Shown: positions 7,412 through 15,373 of the stretch, one piece after another
Position numbering within the stretch: position 1 is the stretch's first letter
Layout: each line of letters opens with the position of its first letter
Assembly: GCA_017398805.1 (NCBI GenBank)
Contig: JAFQEZ010000084.1
Span: 1 to 43,134 of the forward strand
Length of the DNA: 43,134 nucleotides
Source of the DNA: Bacteroidaceae bacterium
GTDB taxonomy: Bacteria > Bacteroidota > Bacteroidia > Bacteroidales > Bacteroidaceae
Direction: 5' to 3'
Notes under the pieces: model-generated
The model's input: only the letters and a program-made list of their open reading frames with translations
Database searches by the model: none
Told to the model about the DNA's origin: nothing
Translations under genes and position numbers: made by a program

Positions 7412-7429
7412 TTACTTCACTTCCTCGAA
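7412..7429 (-). repeat. dnaK 3' end (candidate attachment site, proximal)
   Basis: TTACTTCACTTCCTCGAA is the last 18 bases of dnaK, encoding FEEVK and the stop. A same-orientation copy with one change is at 734-751. Confidence 0.5.
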
Positions 7430-9328
7430 TTCGGCATCCTGGATGTCGTCGTTGTTGCTCTGGCCGTTGCTCTGCTGCTGGTTGCCTGCATCGTACTGCT
7501 GGCCGCCCTGTGCACCCTGAGCACCGCTCTGTGCATACATCTCGGCGCTTGCGGTCTGCCATGCATTGTTGAGCTCTGCCATAGCTGCATCAATTCCTGC
7601 GAGATCCTGTGCCTTGTGTGCATCCTCAAGTTTCTGTACTGCAGCCTCGATAGGAGCCTTTTTGTCGGCAGGAATCTTGTCGCCGAGCTCGGTTAACTGG
7701 TTTCTTGTCTGGAACACCATTGAGTCGGCCTGGTTGAGCTTGTCGATCTTCTCGCGCTCCTTCTTGTCGGCATCGGCATTTGCCTCAGCCTCCTGCTTCA
7801 TGCGCTCGATCTCCTCCTTGCTGAGGCCTGATGATGCCTCGATGCGGATTGCCTGCTCCTTGCCTGTGGCCTTGTCCTTAGCCGATACCTTGAGGATACC
7901 GTTTGCGTCGATGTCGAATGTCACTTCAATCTGAGGAACACCGCGGCGTGCTGGTGCAATGCCTGTAAGGTTGAACTGGCCGATAGACTTGTTCTGGTTT
8001 GCCATAGGACGCTCACCCTGGAGTACGTGGATTGTAACCTCGGTCTGGTTGTCGGCAGCAGTAGAGAATGTCTCGCTCTTCTTGCATGGGATTGTGGTGT
8101 TCGCGTCAATGAGCTTTGTCATAACACCGCCGAGGGTCTCGATACCCATTGACAGTGGTGTCACGTCAAGCAATACGATGTCGCCTACACCGCCCTCCTT
8201 GTTGAGGATAGCGCCCTGGATAGCTGCGCCTACAGCCACAACCTCGTCGGGGTTTACACCCTTTGAAGGAGCCTTGCCGAAGAAATCCTCAACGATCTTC
8301 TGTACCGCAGGGATACGTGTTGAACCACCTACAAGGATAACCTCGTCAATGTCTGAGTTGCCGAGACCTGCATCGCTCATGGCTCTCTTGCATGGTTCAA
8401 GACAAGCCTGGATAAGGTTGTGTGCAAGTGACTCGAACTTAGCACGTGTCAAGGTCTTTACAAGGTGCTTAGGCATGCCGTTCACGGCTGTGATGTATGG
8501 CAAGTTTATCTCTGTAGAAGTTGTAGAGGACAACTCGATCTTAGCCTTCTCTGCAGCCTCCTTGAGACGCTGGAGGGCCATCGGGTCAGCCTTGAGGTCT
8601 GCCCCCTCCTCGGCCTTGAACTCGCTTGCAAGCCAATCGATGATTACCTGGTCGAAATCATCACCGCCGAGGTGTGTGTCACCGTTTGTAGAGAGAACCT
8701 CGAACACACCGCCGCCGAACTCAAGGATTGAGATATCGAATGTACCGCCACCAAGGTCGAAAACTGCAATCTTCATATCCTTGTTTGCCTTGTCGATACC
8801 ATAAGCGAGTGCCGCTGCTGTAGGCTCGTTTACAATACGCTTCACCTCAAGACCGGCAATCTGTCCGGCCTCCTTTGTTGCCTGACGCTGGCTGTCGCTG
8901 AAGTATGCGGGAACTGTAATTACAGCCTCGGTAACCTCCTGGCCAAGATACTCCTCGGCAGTCTTCTTCATCTTCTGGAGAATCATTGCCGAAATCTCCT
9001 GTGGAGTGTAGAGACGGCCGTCGATGTCTACGCGAGGCATGTTGTTCTCATTTACCACCTTATAAGGAACGCGTGAAATCTCCTTGCTCACCTGCTCCCA
9101 GTTCTCTCCCATGAAACGTTTGATAGAGAATACTGTGCGCTGTGGGTTTGTGACTGCCTGACGCTTTGCAGGGTCACCGATCTTGCGCTCGCCGTTGTTG
9201 TCGAATGCGACAATTGACGGAGTGGTGCGCTTGCCCTCGCTGTTTGTGATTACTACAGGTTCGTTACCCTCGAAAACTGCTACACATGAGTTGGTTGTAC
9301 CCAAGTCAATACCAATAATCTTTCCCAT
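7412..9328 (-). CDS. dnaK: Molecular chaperone DnaK (Hsp70)
   Basis: The 638-residue protein is a complete Hsp70: phosphate-binding [17 protein letters not shown] near the N-terminus, DLGGGTFD, the second phosphate loop around [12 protein letters not shown], the linker [17 protein letters not shown], substrate-binding domain, helical lid and a Gln/Gly-rich tail ending in DAEFEEVK. It binds exposed hydrophobic peptides in the cytoplasm in an ATP-driven cycle with DnaJ and GrpE. Neither partner gene is next to it, so it is a single-gene transcript between the repeat-rich upstream region (9400-9493) and its terminator. Its 3' end is the proposed integration target of the accessory island. Confidence 0.98.
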   Translation of the reverse strand: MGKIIGIDLGTTNSCVAVFEGNEPVVITNSEGKRTTPSIVAFDNNGERKIGDPAKRQAVTNPQRTVFSIKRFMGENWEQVSKEISRVPYKVVNENNMPRVDIDGRLYTPQEISAMILQKMKKTAEEYLGQEVTEAVITVPAYFSDSQRQATKEAGQIAGLEVKRIVNEPTAAALAYGIDKANKDMKIAVFDLGGGTFDISILEFGGGVFEVLSTNGDTHLGGDDFDQVIIDWLASEFKAEEGADLKADPMALQRLKEAAEKAKIELSSTTSTEINLPYITAVNGMPKHLVKTLTRAKFESLAHNLIQACLEPCKRAMSDAGLGNSDIDEVILVGGSTRIPAVQKIVEDFFGKAPSKGVNPDEVVAVGAAIQGAILNKEGGVGDIVLLDVTPLSMGIETLGGVMTKLIDANTTIPCKKSETFSTAADNQTEVTIHVLQGERPMANQNKSIGQFNLTGIAPARRGVPQIEVTFDIDANGILKVSAKDKATGKEQAIRIEASSGLSKEEIERMKQEAEANADADKKEREKIDKLNQADSMVFQTRNQLTELGDKIPADKKAPIEAAVQKLEDAHKAQDLAGIDAAMAELNNAWQTASAEMYAQSGAQGAQGGQQYDAGNQQQSNGQSNNDDIQDAEFEEVK

Positions 9329-9661
9329 AATTCTATTTTTTTATTTTGTTTGTTTCCGGTTTTTGTCTGGAGGCGCTTTCTGCCTTCGCAAAATATAGAA
9401 CAAAGTGCGTGCCAAAGTGTTTTGCGGTGTGCCAAATAGTGTGGAGCTCTTTAGCGTGACATGCTTTGTGTGACAAAATGTGACATTGTGGCAGAAAATG
9501 CCGCGTTTTGAGTGATGGGAACGTCATATTTTCCAATATTGCGACATTTGTATCCAATAATGCATATAAACAATGTACGTGGTCTTCCATTGTGTATTTT
9601 TGCAAAAATATTCAAGCAAGATTGATATTATTTGCCCGTTTGTTGTATCTTTGCATAATAC
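9329..9661. promoter_or_regulatory. Divergent dnaK / rsmF control region
   Basis: The minus-strand sequence TATATTTTG (9397-9389) is a likely -7 element for dnaK. Upstream of it, short motifs recur: GTGACA at 9456, 9470 and 9480 with GTGGCA at 9488, and TGCCAAA near 9410 and 9430. The plus-strand end carries the rsmF promoter (9611-9653). The repeated GTGACA may be binding sites of a regulator of dnaK; none is a known CIRCE element. Confidence 0.45.
9611..9653 (+). promoter_or_regulatory. Promoter of the rsmF-to-sufE gene run
   Basis: TATCTTTG (9646-9653) is a perfect -7 element. The 35 bases before it, from TTCAAGCAAG to CGTTTGTTG, closely match the sequence in front of the hipB promoter at 23018-23060, so the whole module is shared, not only the -7 box. 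Confidence 0.65.
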
Positions 9662-9709
9662 ATGGATGGTGTAGAAGACGCTGTCGGTATTATGAGTTAT
9701 GTAAAGGCG

Positions 9710-11065
9710 ATGGAACTGAATGCTGGATTTGTAGAGAGGACACGTCTGCTTTTCGGAGAGGAAAGATATGTACGGTTTGAACAGGCGCTTGAAAAAGAAC
9801 CTGTTGTCAGCATCCGCTATAACAGCAGAAAGATGCAACCTTGTGTTTCGTCGGATGTTGTGCCATGGGCTGCCGAGGGACGTTATCTTGATAACCGTCC
9901 TGTGTTTACGGCCGACCCGTTGTTCCATGCCGGGTGTTACTATGTTCAGGAGGCATCGTCGATGTTTGTTGAACAGGTGATACGTAAGTTTGTGGATGCT
10001 CCGGTACGTGCGCTTGACCTTTGTGCCGCACCGGGAGGAAAATCGACACATCTGTTGTCTCTGTTGCCTGCCGGCAGCATGCTTGTTTCAAACGAGCCTG
10101 TGCCGCAGCGAGCGCAGGTGCTTGCCGAGAATGTGACAAAATGGGGAAATTCTTCGTCTGTGGTGACACGGAATGAGCCTGCCGATTTTGCGCAGTTCCG
10201 CAGTTTCTTTGATTTCGTGCTTGTCGATGCACCATGTTCGGGCGAGGGGATGTTCCGTAAGGATGCCTTTGCGGTAGAGCAGTGGTCACTCTCTAATGTA
10301 GAGTTGTGTGCAAGGCGTCAGCGTGAAATTCTGGAAGGGGTGTGGGATGCCCTGCGTCCCGGCGGGTTGCTTGTGTACAGCACTTGTACTTTCAACCGCG
10401 AGGAGAATGAAGATTGTGTCGAGTGGATAATTGATGAACTCGGCGCAGAGCCTTTGTCGTTGGATGTGGAAAGTGAATGGAACATAACCGGTTCCCTTAC
10501 AACAGAAGGATTGCCGGTGTACCGCTTCATTCCTGGTTATACGGCAGGAGAAGGCTTGTTTATGGCAGTGCTGCGCAAGAACGGTGAGCAGGCTGCGATG
10601 CAGCCGCGTGCCCCACGTGTGAAACCAGCGCCCGAGAAGATAAGGTCGGCTGCAAGTGAATGGCTTGCTGCTCCTGAATGTTTTGATATCCTGGTGCAGG
10701 ACGATACAGTGGTGGCGATGCCGAAGGAACATGCACAGGCTATGCTTGCTCTGCAGCAGAAGTTGAAGGTATTGAAGTGCGCTTTACCCATTGCCGAGGT
10801 CAAGAACAAAAAACTGATACCGTTGCATGCTTTGGCAATGAGCAACGATATCAATATCAAGGCATTCAATGCCATTGAACTTGAAAAGGAACAGGCACTT
10901 GCTTATCTGCATCGCGAAGCCCTGACCTTTGCTGATGCTCCTTTGGGATATCTGTTGGTTACATACGAAGGTGTTCCGCTAGGTTTTGTAAAGAATATCG
11001 GCAACAGGGCAAACAATATGTATCCGGCTGAATGGAGAATACGCAAGAATCCATTGGAATTATAA
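9710..11065 (+). CDS. rsmF: rRNA cytosine-C5 methyltransferase, RsmF/NOL1-NOP2-Sun type
   Basis: The protein (451 residues from the ATG at 9710) has SAM motifs LDLCAAPGGKSTHL, the catalytic PCSG within DAPCSGEGMF and the second cysteine in STCTFNREENE, diagnostic for RNA m5C methyltransferases. A C-terminal extension with LHALAMS and YLHREAL is like the RsmF/YebU group. It methylates cytosine in 16S rRNA. The frame opens at 9662, but the -7 box at 9646-9653 puts the transcript start about there, and family alignment begins near FVERTRLLFGEERY, so 9710 (or 9692) is the better start. First gene of a 10.6-kb co-directional run. Confidence 0.88.
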   Translation: MELNAGFVERTRLLFGEERYVRFEQALEKEPVVSIRYNSRKMQPCVSSDVVPWAAEGRYLDNRPVFTADPLFHAGCYYVQEASSMFVEQVIRKFVDAPVRALDLCAAPGGKSTHLLSLLPAGSMLVSNEPVPQRAQVLAENVTKWGNSSSVVTRNEPADFAQFRSFFDFVLVDAPCSGEGMFRKDAFAVEQWSLSNVELCARRQREILEGVWDALRPGGLLVYSTCTFNREENEDCVEWIIDELGAEPLSLDVESEWNITGSLTTEGLPVYRFIPGYTAGEGLFMAVLRKNGEQAAMQPRAPRVKPAPEKIRSAASEWLAAPECFDILVQDDTVVAMPKEHAQAMLALQQKLKVLKCALPIAEVKNKKLIPLHALAMSNDINIKAFNAIELEKEQALAYLHREALTFADAPLGYLLVTYEGVPLGFVKNIGNRANNMYPAEWRIRKNPLEL

Positions 11066-11077
11066 GATTTGACTAAA

Positions 11078-11548
11078 ATGAAGAAATTTATATTATTGAT
11101 ATTTGTAACACTGTTTGTGTTCAAAGCCAACGCCCAGTTCGGTGGTTATAATCCTGTGTCTATGGAAGAGTCCTTTACAGTCAAAGGCTCTGAGGGTACA
11201 ATCCGATTCGAAGCAAGTATCGAGGATGGATATCACCTGTATTCTACCGACATCCCCAAAGGCGGCCCTATGTCTACAAACATAAAGTTTCATGTGCTTG
11301 AAGGTGCAGAACTCGTCGGGACGATAATTCCTGGCGAGGGCGCAAAACGGGAGTATGATGAGATGTTTGCCATGGATGTTTCCTATTTTGAGGGAAACGC
11401 AGTATTTACCCAGAAGTTGAAGATGCTCGGTGGCGCCTACAGGATTAAAGGAACTGTTTCGTATCAGTCTTGCGGTAGCGGTCAGTGCTACCCGGGACGT
11501 CATGAATTTGAAATTACCGGTACAGCTGATGTCAAGTCCAGGAAATAA
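11078..11548 (+). CDS. Stand-alone DsbD N-terminal (alpha) domain protein
   Basis: From the ATG at 11078 (an upstream TTG is less likely) the 156-residue protein aligns without gaps to the first 152 residues of the DsbD encoded next, with about 35 differences, i.e. near 77 percent identity. It keeps the signal peptide (cleavage after ANA), and the redox pair Cys132/Cys137 in SCGSGQC. The DsbD alpha domain is a periplasmic immunoglobulin-like fold that passes electrons to partners. This looks like a tandem partial duplication giving a free periplasmic carrier. It is 12 bases after rsmF and 56 before dsbD. Confidence 0.85.
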   Translation: MKKFILLIFVTLFVFKANAQFGGYNPVSMEESFTVKGSEGTIRFEASIEDGYHLYSTDIPKGGPMSTNIKFHVLEGAELVGTIIPGEGAKREYDEMFAMDVSYFEGNAVFTQKLKMLGGAYRIKGTVSYQSCGSGQCYPGRHEFEITGTADVKSRK

Positions 11549-11604
11549 GGAAAGGTAAGGCAAAAAAGAGAAAGTGTACAAAGAAAATTATAAAAAATAG
11601 ATAG

Positions 11605-13821
11605 ATGAAAAAGATTATTTTATCACTTTTTGTGACGTTGTTGGCATTTCAGGCCAACGCTCAGTTCGGTGGTTACGACCCGGTGTCTATGGAAGAGTTC
11701 TTTAAACTCAATGGATCTGAAGGTACAATTGAGTTCGAAGCCAGTATCGAGGATGGGTATCATCTGTATTCGACAGACATCCCTAAGGGTGGCCCGGTTC
11801 CTTTGAGTGTAAAGTTCCATCTTATTGAGGGTGCAGAGGTCGTCGGGGCTATTACTCCTGGTGAGGGTGCAAAACAGGAGTATGATGACATGTTCGGCAT
11901 GGATGTTTCCTATTTTGAGGGAAGCGCAGTATTTACCCAGAAGTTGAAGATGCTCGGTGGTGCATATAAGATTGAAGGAACAGTATCATATCAGTCTTGT
12001 GGCAAAGGCCAGTGTTTCCAAGGACGTTATGATTTCACAATTGAAGGTACTGCTGATGTTGTGCAGGAGGAAACGAAAGCTGCCGAGACACCGGTGAAGC
12101 CTTCTGACAAAAAAACTGACGAAAAGAAGAAGGAGGCGCCTAAGGCCGAGAACAAACAACCCGCAAAAGAGGTTGAAAAGAAGGTTGATCAGGAGGATGT
12201 AAAGAATGCGGCTCCAGAAAAGATCGCAGAACCGCAGAAATCTGCCGATGCAGATCTGTCTTCGGAAAATATTCCTGTGAATGCGGAGAATAGCGGCAAT
12301 GAGACTGGCGTGGCTGAGTCCAAGACTGAAACCACAAAGAATACAGACAAGAATTCAAAGGATTACCATTGGCGTAATGTTGAGAAGGAACTCAATTCAT
12401 TTACCGAAGAAGAGGGTAACTCTTCTTTGTGGATGCTCTTTATACTAGGTTTCGGAGGTGGACTGATTGCGCTTCTTACACCTTGTGTATGGCCAATCAT
12501 ACCAATGACAGTAAGCTTCTTCCTCAAGAGGTCAAAGGAGCGTTCCAAAGCGATACGCGAGGCTGTGATATATGGTATTTCCATTGTTGTTATATATCTC
12601 GCTCTTGGTCTTATTGTTACATTGGTGTTCGGTGCCGGTGCACTCAATGCCTTGGCAACCAATGCGGTGTTCAATATCTTCTTCTTCTTGATGCTTGTCG
12701 TTTTCGGTGCATCATTCCTTGGAGGCTTCGAACTGACATTGCCGTCATCATGGACAAACAAGGTCGATGAGAAGGCCGGTAACACAACCGGTATCCTCAG
12801 CATCTTCCTGATGGCCTTTACATTGGTTCTTGTTTCATTCTCTTGTACAGGTCCTATTATCGGTTTCCTCCTTGTATCGGTAGCCGATTCAGGTGAGATA
12901 CTTGCTCCTGCCGTGGGTATGTTCGGCTTCGCTCTTGCACTTGCATTACCGTTCACGCTGTTTGCGATATTCCCGTCGCTCATAAAGCAGGCGCCACGTT
13001 CCGGCGGTTGGATGAACACAATCAAGGTTGTCCTTGGCTTTGTAGAGCTTGCTTTTGCGCTCAAGTTCCTTTCCGTTGCCGACCTTGCGTACGGTTGGGG
13101 TATACTTGACCGTGAGACATTCCTTGCTTTGTGGATTGTGCTGTTTGCACTGCTCGGTCTCTATCTGCTGAAGATAATCCGTTTCCCGCATGATGATCCG
13201 GAGGAGAAGACAACCTCTGTCCCCGGTTTCTTCATGGGTCTTGTATCACTTGCTTTTGCAGTTTATATGATACCCGGTCTTTGGGGTGCTCCATGTAAGG
13301 CAGTCAGTGCTTTTGCTCCTCCAATGAAAACTCAGGACTTCAATCTCTATGTAAATGACTTCAAACCTCATGTAGATGATTATGACCAGGCTCTTGCCAT
13401 GAGCCGCGAACAGAAGAAACCTGTGCTGCTTGATTTTACAGGACATGGTTGTGTCAACTGTCGTGAGATGGAACTCAAGGTATGGAGCGACGAACGCGTA
13501 ATTGATATTATGCGCGACAAATATATTGTAGCATCACTCTACGTTGACGAGAAGGCTGAACTCGACAAACCGTTCAAGGTTGAGGTCGACGACAAGAAGA
13601 CAGGTGGCAAGAAGAACATTTGGATAAGCACGGTAGGTGAGAAATGGACCTATTTGCAGAATAGCAAATTCGGTGCAAGTGCCCAGCCGTTCTATGTGCT
13701 TGTTGACGGTTATGGCGATCCAATTGCTGCATCATACAGCTATGATACCGATATCGACAAGTTTATCAAGTTCCTTGAGGATGGCCTCAAGAAGTACGAA
13801 GAGAATAACTCAGGGAAATAA
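11605..13821 (+). CDS. dsbD: Protein-disulfide reductase DsbD
   Basis: The 738-residue protein has all three DsbD parts: signal peptide and alpha domain with Cys132/Cys137, a membrane domain (about 276-530) with Cys294 in TPCVWP and Cys414 in SCTGP, and a C-terminal thioredoxin domain with GHGCVNC (Cys616, Cys619). It moves electrons from cytoplasmic thioredoxin across the membrane to periplasmic thiol proteins. A linker rich in Lys, Glu, Pro and Ala (about 155-255) separates the alpha and membrane domains and is unusually long and charged. The preceding gene encodes a second copy of the alpha domain. Confidence 0.95.
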   Translation: MKKIILSLFVTLLAFQANAQFGGYDPVSMEEFFKLNGSEGTIEFEASIEDGYHLYSTDIPKGGPVPLSVKFHLIEGAEVVGAITPGEGAKQEYDDMFGMDVSYFEGSAVFTQKLKMLGGAYKIEGTVSYQSCGKGQCFQGRYDFTIEGTADVVQEETKAAETPVKPSDKKTDEKKKEAPKAENKQPAKEVEKKVDQEDVKNAAPEKIAEPQKSADADLSSENIPVNAENSGNETGVAESKTETTKNTDKNSKDYHWRNVEKELNSFTEEEGNSSLWMLFILGFGGGLIALLTPCVWPIIPMTVSFFLKRSKERSKAIREAVIYGISIVVIYLALGLIVTLVFGAGALNALATNAVFNIFFFLMLVVFGASFLGGFELTLPSSWTNKVDEKAGNTTGILSIFLMAFTLVLVSFSCTGPIIGFLLVSVADSGEILAPAVGMFGFALALALPFTLFAIFPSLIKQAPRSGGWMNTIKVVLGFVELAFALKFLSVADLAYGWGILDRETFLALWIVLFALLGLYLLKIIRFPHDDPEEKTTSVPGFFMGLVSLAFAVYMIPGLWGAPCKAVSAFAPPMKTQDFNLYVNDFKPHVDDYDQALAMSREQKKPVLLDFTGHGCVNCREMELKVWSDERVIDIMRDKYIVASLYVDEKAELDKPFKVEVDDKKTGGKKNIWISTVGEKWTYLQNSKFGASAQPFYVLVDGYGDPIAASYSYDTDIDKFIKFLEDGLKKYEENNSGK

Positions 13822-13863
13822 GATTGCTTTTCAGGATGGTTTAAAGAGCTAAGACTATAAAAG

Positions 13864-15372
13864 ATGAATCTGACACCGTTGATGAAACCTGTGTTCAAGC
13901 ACAGGGTAAAGAAGATTGACAGGTATGCAACCGGGGCTGAGAGCATACAGCGTGAGGTTCTGGCGCGTCTTGTAAAGACTGCAGCCTCAACCGAGTGGGG
14001 TATAAAGCATGGGTATTCCGGCATCAAGGAGTACGAAATGTTTGCCAAGTCGGTTGGTGTGCAGGATTATGAGAGCCTCAAAGGGTATATCGACCGTATG
14101 CGCCAAGGCGAGAAGGATGTACTGTGGAAAGGCGGCTGCAAGTGGTATGCGAAGTCTTCGGGAACGACTAACGACAAGAGCAAATTCATTCCCGTGACTC
14201 CACGTGGATTGCAGAACGCTCACTATAAAGGCGGTTTCGATGTAGTGGCACAATATGTTGCCAACAATCCGCAGAGCCGCATCTTTTCGGGTAAAGGTCT
14301 TATACTCGGTGGCAGCCATGCCCCAAACTATAATCGTCCGGGAAGCCTGGTAGGTGACTTGAGTGCCATACTCATCGAGAACTGCAGCGCTTTCGTGAAT
14401 ATGATGCGTGTCCCGGGAAAGGATATTGCCCTTTTGAGTGATTTCGAGGAGAAGATGGAACGTATTGCACGTGCTACATGCAACGTGAATGTGACAAATC
14501 TTTCAGGCGTGCCATCATGGATGATGGCTGTGCTCAAGCATATGCTCGACATTACAGGCAAACATAGCGTCGAGGAACTCTGGCCTAATCTCGAGGTGTT
14601 CTTCCACGGTGGTGTAGCCTTCACTCCTTATCGTGAACAATATAAGCAGATTATTCGCAAGAGCGACATGAAATACATGGAGACCTACAATGCAAGCGAG
14701 GGCTTCTTCGGTATTCAGAACGACCCTGCCGATCCTGCCATGTTGCTCATGATCGATTATGACATATTCTATGAGTTCATCCCGTTCGAGGATTTGGATT
14801 CACCCGAGCCACGTGTACTCCCACTCTGGGAGGTCGAGGTCGGCAAGAACTATGCAATGCTGATATCAACATCTTGCGGTCTTTGGCGTTATATGATTGG
14901 TGATACAGTGCGCTTCACAAGCAAAGACCCGTATAAGATTGTCATTTCGGGTCGCACAAAGCACTTTATAAATGCCTTTGGTGAGGAACTTATTGTAGAC
15001 AACGCCGAGAAGGGTCTTCAGGCAGCATGCGCTGCGACCGGTGCTCAGGTGCAGGAGTATACCGCGGCTCCGGTATTCATGGATGCCAATGCCCAGTGCC
15101 GTCATCAGTGGCTCATTGAGTTCGCTAAGGAGCCGGAATCGTTGGAGCAGTTTGTCGAGATACTTGACACTACTCTGCAACAGATAAATTCCGATTACGA
15201 GGCAAAACGCTACAAGAACAAGACAATGCAGATGCTTGAGATTGTCGTGGCGCGCAAGAATCTTTTCAATGACTGGCTCAAGAGCAAAGGCAAGTTGGGC
15301 GGTCAGCATAAGGTTCCGCGTCTCAGCAATAGCCGTCAGTATATTGAGGAACTTATGAAGATGAACGAATGA
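13864..15372 (+). CDS. GH3 auxin-responsive promoter family protein
   Basis: The 502-residue protein belongs to the bacterial GH3 family of the ANL adenylating-enzyme superfamily. Visible motifs are YAKSSGTTNDKSKFIPVT (about 98-115, the ATP-binding loop), YNASEGFFG (about 275-283) and YMIGDTVRF. Plant members join amino acids to auxin or jasmonate; the substrate in Bacteroidota is not known to me. It overlaps functionally with the next gene: its stop is one base before the lipoprotein start, so the two are translationally linked. It may act on an acyl or cell-envelope substrate, which is inference only. Confidence 0.9.
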   Translation: MNLTPLMKPVFKHRVKKIDRYATGAESIQREVLARLVKTAASTEWGIKHGYSGIKEYEMFAKSVGVQDYESLKGYIDRMRQGEKDVLWKGGCKWYAKSSGTTNDKSKFIPVTPRGLQNAHYKGGFDVVAQYVANNPQSRIFSGKGLILGGSHAPNYNRPGSLVGDLSAILIENCSAFVNMMRVPGKDIALLSDFEEKMERIARATCNVNVTNLSGVPSWMMAVLKHMLDITGKHSVEELWPNLEVFFHGGVAFTPYREQYKQIIRKSDMKYMETYNASEGFFGIQNDPADPAMLLMIDYDIFYEFIPFEDLDSPEPRVLPLWEVEVGKNYAMLISTSCGLWRYMIGDTVRFTSKDPYKIVISGRTKHFINAFGEELIVDNAEKGLQAACAATGAQVQEYTAAPVFMDANAQCRHQWLIEFAKEPESLEQFVEILDTTLQQINSDYEAKRYKNKTMQMLEIVVARKNLFNDWLKSKGKLGGQHKVPRLSNSRQYIEELMKMNE

Positions 15373-15373
15373 G

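Noticed and set aside
7959..8804. 281-codon plus-strand frame inside dnaK
   Set aside because: It is antisense to conserved dnaK codons and reflects codon bias.
9398..9420. TTGGCACGCAC-TTTGT near dnaK as a sigma-54 promoter
   Set aside because: The -12 GC is replaced by GT and no enhancer-type site or sigma-54-linked gene is seen.
12363..13064. 233-codon minus-strand frame inside dsbD
   Set aside because: Antisense shadow of conserved membrane-domain codons.
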